A program made the position numbers and the translations under genes. A model generated the notes under the pieces. It had not been told where the DNA came from. It did not search any database and saw only the letters and a program-made list of their open reading frames with translations. Shown here in pieces: positions 58,417 to 64,000 of a DNA stretch of 64,000 bases. The first letter of the stretch is position 1, and each line of letters begins with the position of its first letter. The stretch spans positions 18,865,633 through 18,929,632 of the forward strand of contig NC_089274.1 of NCBI RefSeq assembly GCF_963678975.1, written 5' to 3'. This DNA is from Dysidea avara (taxonomy: Eukaryota; Porifera; Demospongiae; Dictyoceratida; Dysideidae).

Positions 58417-59349
58417 GTATGCTAACAGTTCACACCAACCAATTGTTTTGCAATATCTAGGACATCTCATTTGCATTTAATCCCACTGCTCAAACAGTGC
58501 AGCCATCCAGTGTGAAGGGAACAGCAAGATTGAATAATTTGTTAATGTAACACTTTACCATTGAAGTTCTGGCACTTAGGACACAATCTGCAGTGAGTAA
58601 ATCCACATGTCATGCACAGGTATTAAGTGTATAATGTGGTTTGGAAAACTCAGATTATATAGGTCACTGGGTCAACTATAGTAGGTGATGTACATGCATG
58701 GTGTTGCCTCACATGTATTAAAGAATTTTAATGAACTAACTCATGGCAATATCCAGTGCCTTGTGAATAGTATCTCATTTAACAAACCACCAGAGGACTA
58801 GCTCATTGCAGCTGACACTGAACGGTGAATACTTATGACCTCATCAATTTTGCAAAACACATTTTCAAAGTTTGTTTGTGTGGTCACTACAAACAAACCA
58901 TCAACAAACTAATTACATAGTACTACTGCCTTTGTAAGGCTGCTAGTGAAGTTGAATAAAGTTGACTAGATCAAAAGACTCGTCATGCATAGTGGATTGC
59001 ACTGCCGCATTACATCATCCAACCCATTACACAATACAGCTTGCCTTGTGCTGTAGAAGACACTTGGCTATCAGTTGGTGCTCTACATGTAGTGGTTTCA
59101 GCAATTTTGTATGAAAGGAAAAGTGTGATTGCGCATGCGTGAGTGCTATAGCTGCTCTTGGAATGAAACAACCTATTCTAACATCCCTGTCAATGAAAAC
59201 CGTCATGTGTACAGTGGCCTGGGGTCTGATTTGGGTGCTTACCACCACTGTAGTACCAGATAAATCACTTATAAAGACATGGATACGTATACAGCTAACC
59301 ATACCAATTGCAAGAAGTGCTGAAACCTCTAATTATTGCCAGTTTCCTA

Positions 59350-59527
59350 TCTCACTCCTTTGTCATGTGTACATTGTCCACACAACACTCCTAAGTGAAA
59401 TACAACATAGGATGATGTTTTGTCAATCAGTAGCTATGTCATTTACCTTCCCTATCACACACACACTGATCATTCTCATCATCATAAGAATACACACTAG
59501 TACAGACCTCAGAATTATCATCCACTT
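59350..59527 (-). other. Micro-inversion inside pseudogene C
   Basis: This stretch of about 178 bp matches gene B 18680-18857 in the same plus-strand direction, whereas all the rest of gene C matches B in reverse. It spans the start of exon 12, the short intron and much of exon 11. Exon 12 resumes in sense orientation right after it (about 59530-59590), followed by its GTAAGT donor. Confidence 0.85.
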
Positions 59528-60820
59528 TCAGTGTACTGCTCAACAAGTGAAAGTCATGTGGATATGTTAATGTACTGTTTTTACCATTGCTATGTAAGTG
59601 TCATTCCTTTGTCTTAATACGATTGATCATTAATTCACATACCTCCATAATCTCTTTCTGGTGTAGATAAACAAAGTCTTTCCAACACCAAACTCATGGT
59701 TTCATGAGCCATAATATTTCCCGCAATAGTTCACAGCAGTACAAACTTTGAATAGTAAACAACATTTCTAGTAGCGAAATTAGGTTACTAAATGCTAGAG
59801 ACATAAAAGTCAGTAGATAGTGAATCTACTAAAATAGGTTTCTTAAAAGTTTTGCCATCATTAGAGCCAAGTGCCAAAAATAAAATTGCAAAACCTGTGC
59901 TATTGGTTCATATGCAACAACTGCATAAGTATACAATATACATTTTGTATTATGTCATGTGATTTTAGTGGTGATTGATGCAGTGGTGATAACAGTCATT
60001 TTAATCTTTTCCATTTCACTGCCGATGTGGTTGTATCCAATAATATTTTACCTGCAGGTAGGCATTGTGTGTTGATGTTTACAACAGGTGTATCTTCTAA
60101 ACTGTTACTGTATTATGTGTGAAGTCCAAATTTTTATAAAAATTGCAAATTATAAATCAACCTCCATTGTAAAACTGCCTTAAAATGCGCTGTAGTTTGC
60201 TTAGATTATAATGTTTTTATGATATCCAGTGTATATTACAGGAAAATTTGATTTGGCTCTTTCATTAAAATGTGGACTTTACTTAACATACAAACTTGAT
60301 TGTGTATATACCATTTATTTGTTTGTTGTTTAGGTTATTCCAATAGTTTCACAATATTTCCCAGTGACATTTAACAAAGCTCAACATTATGTAAGTCAGC
60401 TGTGAGATTAAGTTAGCACACTGTATGTTTCTTCATAATAATATAGTTACACTACATCAGCAGTGCTGCCAACCTTTACTTCCCATATGATTTCTGTCTG
60501 TACCCTGGAATGACTGCATTAGCCTCATACAGTTTCAGATATATTCCATTTCTGTTGACAGTTATCATATCAGTTGTACTGTACACTGCTAACAGGTGAG
60601 CATATTTTTGTATGTTCAGCAAGTCAATGTCTACTGAACAGGAAGTTTAAGATTGCTAAGAACATGAGGTTATCATGGAGTGGACTGTGGCTACTGATAC
60701 TACTGTTATACACTGATGTGGTGAACACTTCAGTGTCCATCCTCAACTGTCCACTATTGAGTGACCCTGATGGGACCAAGAGACCGGTACGCTGCCTGTG
60801 TGTAATGTAGTGTGTGTGGT

Positions 60821-60953
<133 letters not shown>

Positions 60954-62039
60954 GGTAACAGTTGAGGTATAGTGTACCAGAGCCAGTAGCTAACATCCTT
61001 TACATTACTTGAACTTTGTTGACAGCAACATAATGCATAACTGTGCATTTTATTGGAGTGCAAAATTTACAACCTTACAACTGGTAATTACAAGCATATG
61101 TATGTAGTGTATGAATATGCAATGTAAACACAACACATTATATACTATGTGCACTTATAGAGATGGTATGTTGATGACACAGTGACGTGTTTCACTGGAG
61201 GACACCTTCCATTAGCAATTGTAGCTATCCTTGTGTTGATATTCTGTGTTCTGATAATGGTGTTTGTGACAGCTGTTGTCATGAGGAAGATTAAGGTATG
61301 TGTGTATTGGTGCCATCCTATATGTTTACATATCTGATACAGAAACACTGGGCATTTTCTATGGCCAAACTCCTAAAGGCTCCATATGCTGAGGACCACA
61401 GTTGGTGGGCACCTGTAGAATTACTTAGAAGAATTTTATTCATTATTTTCATTTTCATAATCATCTTACCTGGTAATTTAGTAAGTATGTATGTGCACAT
61501 ACTCAAGTACCAGCCATTCAAGTCAACCTTGTATAACAGGCTCCAGTGTTGTTATTCACCATGGTGTGTGTGGCAGTGATTGCTTACACTAAACCATTTC
61601 AAACAATCTATGTTAATGTTCTGGAGGTGTTTACACATGTGACCATTCTGTTGTTGCTCAGTATCGCATCAACAAATCGATTTGAGGTTTGTGTGATAAT
61701 GTGCATCACTGAAGTTCATACAACACATACAGGATCCAGTGTTTAAGACTGAAAGTGATATTAAGGAGTCACTGGTTGATGATTGTGGTAATGTGAACGC
61801 TCTCAGTGAACATGCAGCAATGTTAGTACCATTCTACTATCTGCCACTGCTGGTATTAGTTGTGTTACTCATAAAAAAGGTAGTCAACAAACTTCAACTC
61901 AGATTTAGGAAAAGGTCAGTTCTTAAAATAACACCAGATGGTGGCCTAATACTGATGTTTCTTATTCCGTAGGTCTTATAAGTTTACTATTGTCAGGAAT
62001 ACTGAAGACTTCGATATGTTAACAGCCAGTCAGTACTGA

Positions 62040-62976
62040 CATCCTATGTGGAATTTGATGACGATGGCTTTGTATTGGTTTCTAAAAGTTCTGAATGATC
62101 AGATGTGTCTTTATCATTATAATGTTACATGTACTCACTCAGTCATACTACAGTCATTTTCTTCTGCCAATAGCTACCAGTGTATATATTTTTATAACTC
62201 TTGTGTATGCCATACAACTTGTTTTCATTAATAATACAATGCTGCTAATCAAATATTTGTTTCATAAAGTTTGCTAGGTCTCTATAAAGGCTACAAACAC
62301 TACACAGGACATGATCGTAACTGCACAGTGAGTTGTAATATGACTTAACTAAAGACCACCACAAATTTGTTCTTGATCTTGTGTGGGGTCATATCACTTG
62401 AATGGAGAAATATCGGCAAAGTATTGGTTTAGTAGGACACATTGTCACTACACACGGTACAATGAATACTGACCTGTCAGTATATAGCTATAGTGAGGTC
62501 GTATATAATAGTATTTAGTCAATGTTATTATTTTATCAATAGGCACCTGTGTTTCCTCTTAATCTATAACAAATCAGCCTTCATTTTTGTTTATTATACT
62601 GAACTTTTACCATCTTTTTGTAGCTGTGTGGAAGAAACAGATATGTATTTGTGTCCCTACACTTTGACAAGGTGCTGTACAACCTATGATAAGATATAAA
62701 GAATCTACCAATTATAATGTGTAAGATCGGTACATAAATTAAAAGTATTCCTTCTAACCTCCAAGTCAATCACAAACATTTTATCTAATCCCTGGTAACT
62801 ATTAAATACAACCATCATTCACAACTATATCTTTAATCTATGCATTGCGTATAGTTATGTAGCTATAGTCAAGTTGATACACAGCAAATATATGTGATGT
62901 ATATGACACAGGTAGCGCATGCTACTATTTCACACTTATACAAACTACAATTAACACAATATATTGTTTTCTACAC
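62040..62976. other. Spacer between convergent gene C and D2, nothing recognised
   Basis: The first about 60 bp still match the 3' end of the gene B reading frame (EFDDDG region), now out of frame. The remainder has only short open frames without motifs. Confidence 0.5.
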
Positions 62977-64000
62977 TCAAGCTTCACTTTCTTCACTTTT
63001 CCCTTCAAACTTAACCACATATTCTTGTATTTTATCTGACAATACTCTAGGACGACGTCCTGAAAATCCTGATGTTACCTTCTTCTTAACATCTTGTTTA
63101 AGCTCTTTAATAGCACCCAGCAACTCCTGATCTCTCTTCTTAGCTTCAGCAGATTCTTTAACCAGCTGATCAACTATGGTTTTGATTTGCATCACAGCAT
63201 TTGTGTTAAGCAGAACTTGTGCTTTAACATCATCAATTGGCTCCAGTGCCTAATATGTGATCCATAATAAATTAGGATTTCATCTGGTGGTTCAGTACAA
63301 ACCTCTTTTCCTTGGAGCAAAGTAGTCAACTTTTCTTCAGTATTTAGTTGGTTTACTTCCTTTACTACTTGTCTGTAGGACTTTCTGAATAGTGTAGTAT
63401 AAGCTGATCTGTACCATCTCTGATAGAATGGAACGATGGGATTCTTTTCTATTCTTTGAAAGGGTTTCTTTAGTCTTCTCCTTACCCATGGTAGCTTTTC
63501 CTCAACTTCTAAAGCTAAGCTGACCTGTATATAACACATGTTAGATTTACCATAGGAATTAAAATCAGGTGGTTTATAGTATGTACCTGCAAACTTAAAT
63601 ATGTCAACGTAGCCTTATTCTCCACCTTCTGTGTGTCACCAACAGCAAGACCAATCTATACACACAGATGACATCAAAGTTACAAAACGTTAAACAATGA
63701 TCAAAACCAACCAGTAAGTTGAGGAACAATATTGGCATTAATATCACAAACACTGCCCATAGGATATTGGACAAAAGTGGATAATTTATTGATCCAAGTG
63801 GAGCATCGTTTTGACCATCTCTAAACCGAAACACTTGTTCATACTCCATTTCTCCTGAAGACATGACTAATAATTTCATCAAAGAAAGTGGTGCTGTGTC
63901 AAAAGAAGTTTCGACCTCAGACTAGGAAAGAAAAAATGCTAAACTAAGAGTGAATTATGTATAAAAACTTACTCTGGCAAACAACATGTAAAATGGCAAT
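62977..64000 (-). CDS. Gene D2: second TRPA-like channel, 3' part only
   Basis: The last exons of a paralogue of gene D, cut by the window end: >64000-63973, 63921-63712, 63655-63587, 63524-63303, 63249-62977. Exon sizes equal those of gene D (210, 69, 222 nt; last exon 273 against 267). The pore reads LLVMSSGEMEY and S6 ends in an LGLLV-type stretch followed by IGLAVGDTQK; the C-terminal coiled coil (KKRDQELLGAIKELKQDVKK) is nearly identical to D. No break in the visible part. Convergent with gene C. Ankyrin repeats and S1-S5 lie outside the window. Confidence 0.88.

Overview
This is a stretch of a nuclear animal genome, not a microbe. It is AT-rich, its genes are split into many short exons (57-780 nt) joined by introns often only 46-100 nt long, and it is full of (CA)n microsatellites, MITEs, LINE and SINE pieces. 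The gene content (a TRPA-like ankyrin channel and large beta-helix proteins with a C-terminal bundle of about eight membrane segments) together with the tiny introns suggests an early-branching metazoan, most likely a demosponge. That assignment is inference. All exon models were built by hand from GT/AG borders, reading frame and comparison between the copies.

Layout. Gene A (minus, 8-8181) and gene B (minus, 15466-26313) are paralogues with the same 21-exon structure, and both models give exactly 3768 coding nt (1255 residues). Gene C (plus, 49945-62039) is a third copy, closest to B and inverted relative to it. It is broken by frameshifts, an in-frame stop, missing exons and a micro-inversion, and is called a pseudogene. 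Gene D (minus, 30955-40204) lies between B and C. It is a complete 17-exon, 1250-codon TRPA-like channel: ankyrin repeats, six membrane segments, a pore with a GE filter motif and a C-terminal coiled coil. A second copy, D2, enters at 62977 and runs off the right end. The receptor-plus-channel pair therefore appears twice.

The spaces between genes hold mobile DNA. There are two LINE types: one ending in the sequence usual for CR1/jockey-like elements, the other with a restriction-like endonuclease tail. There are tRNA-derived SINEs, a decayed Tc1/mariner-like transposon with a short derivative elsewhere, and several MITE families whose ends can be set by target-site duplications (TA, 5 bp, 7 bp). 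A 1.1-kb foldback element sits inside a SINE with an 11-bp duplication. A 2.3-kb array of 30-31-bp units, partly arranged in a 184-bp higher-order repeat, fills intron 1 of gene C.

How the genes may work together: A and B look like secreted-then-anchored surface proteins with a large beta-helix ectodomain, a Cys-rich juxtamembrane part and a polytopic membrane domain. All three family members carry a palindromic NRF-1-type site just upstream of the ATG. A functional link with the neighbouring TRPA-like channel is only a hypothesis from the repeated linkage.
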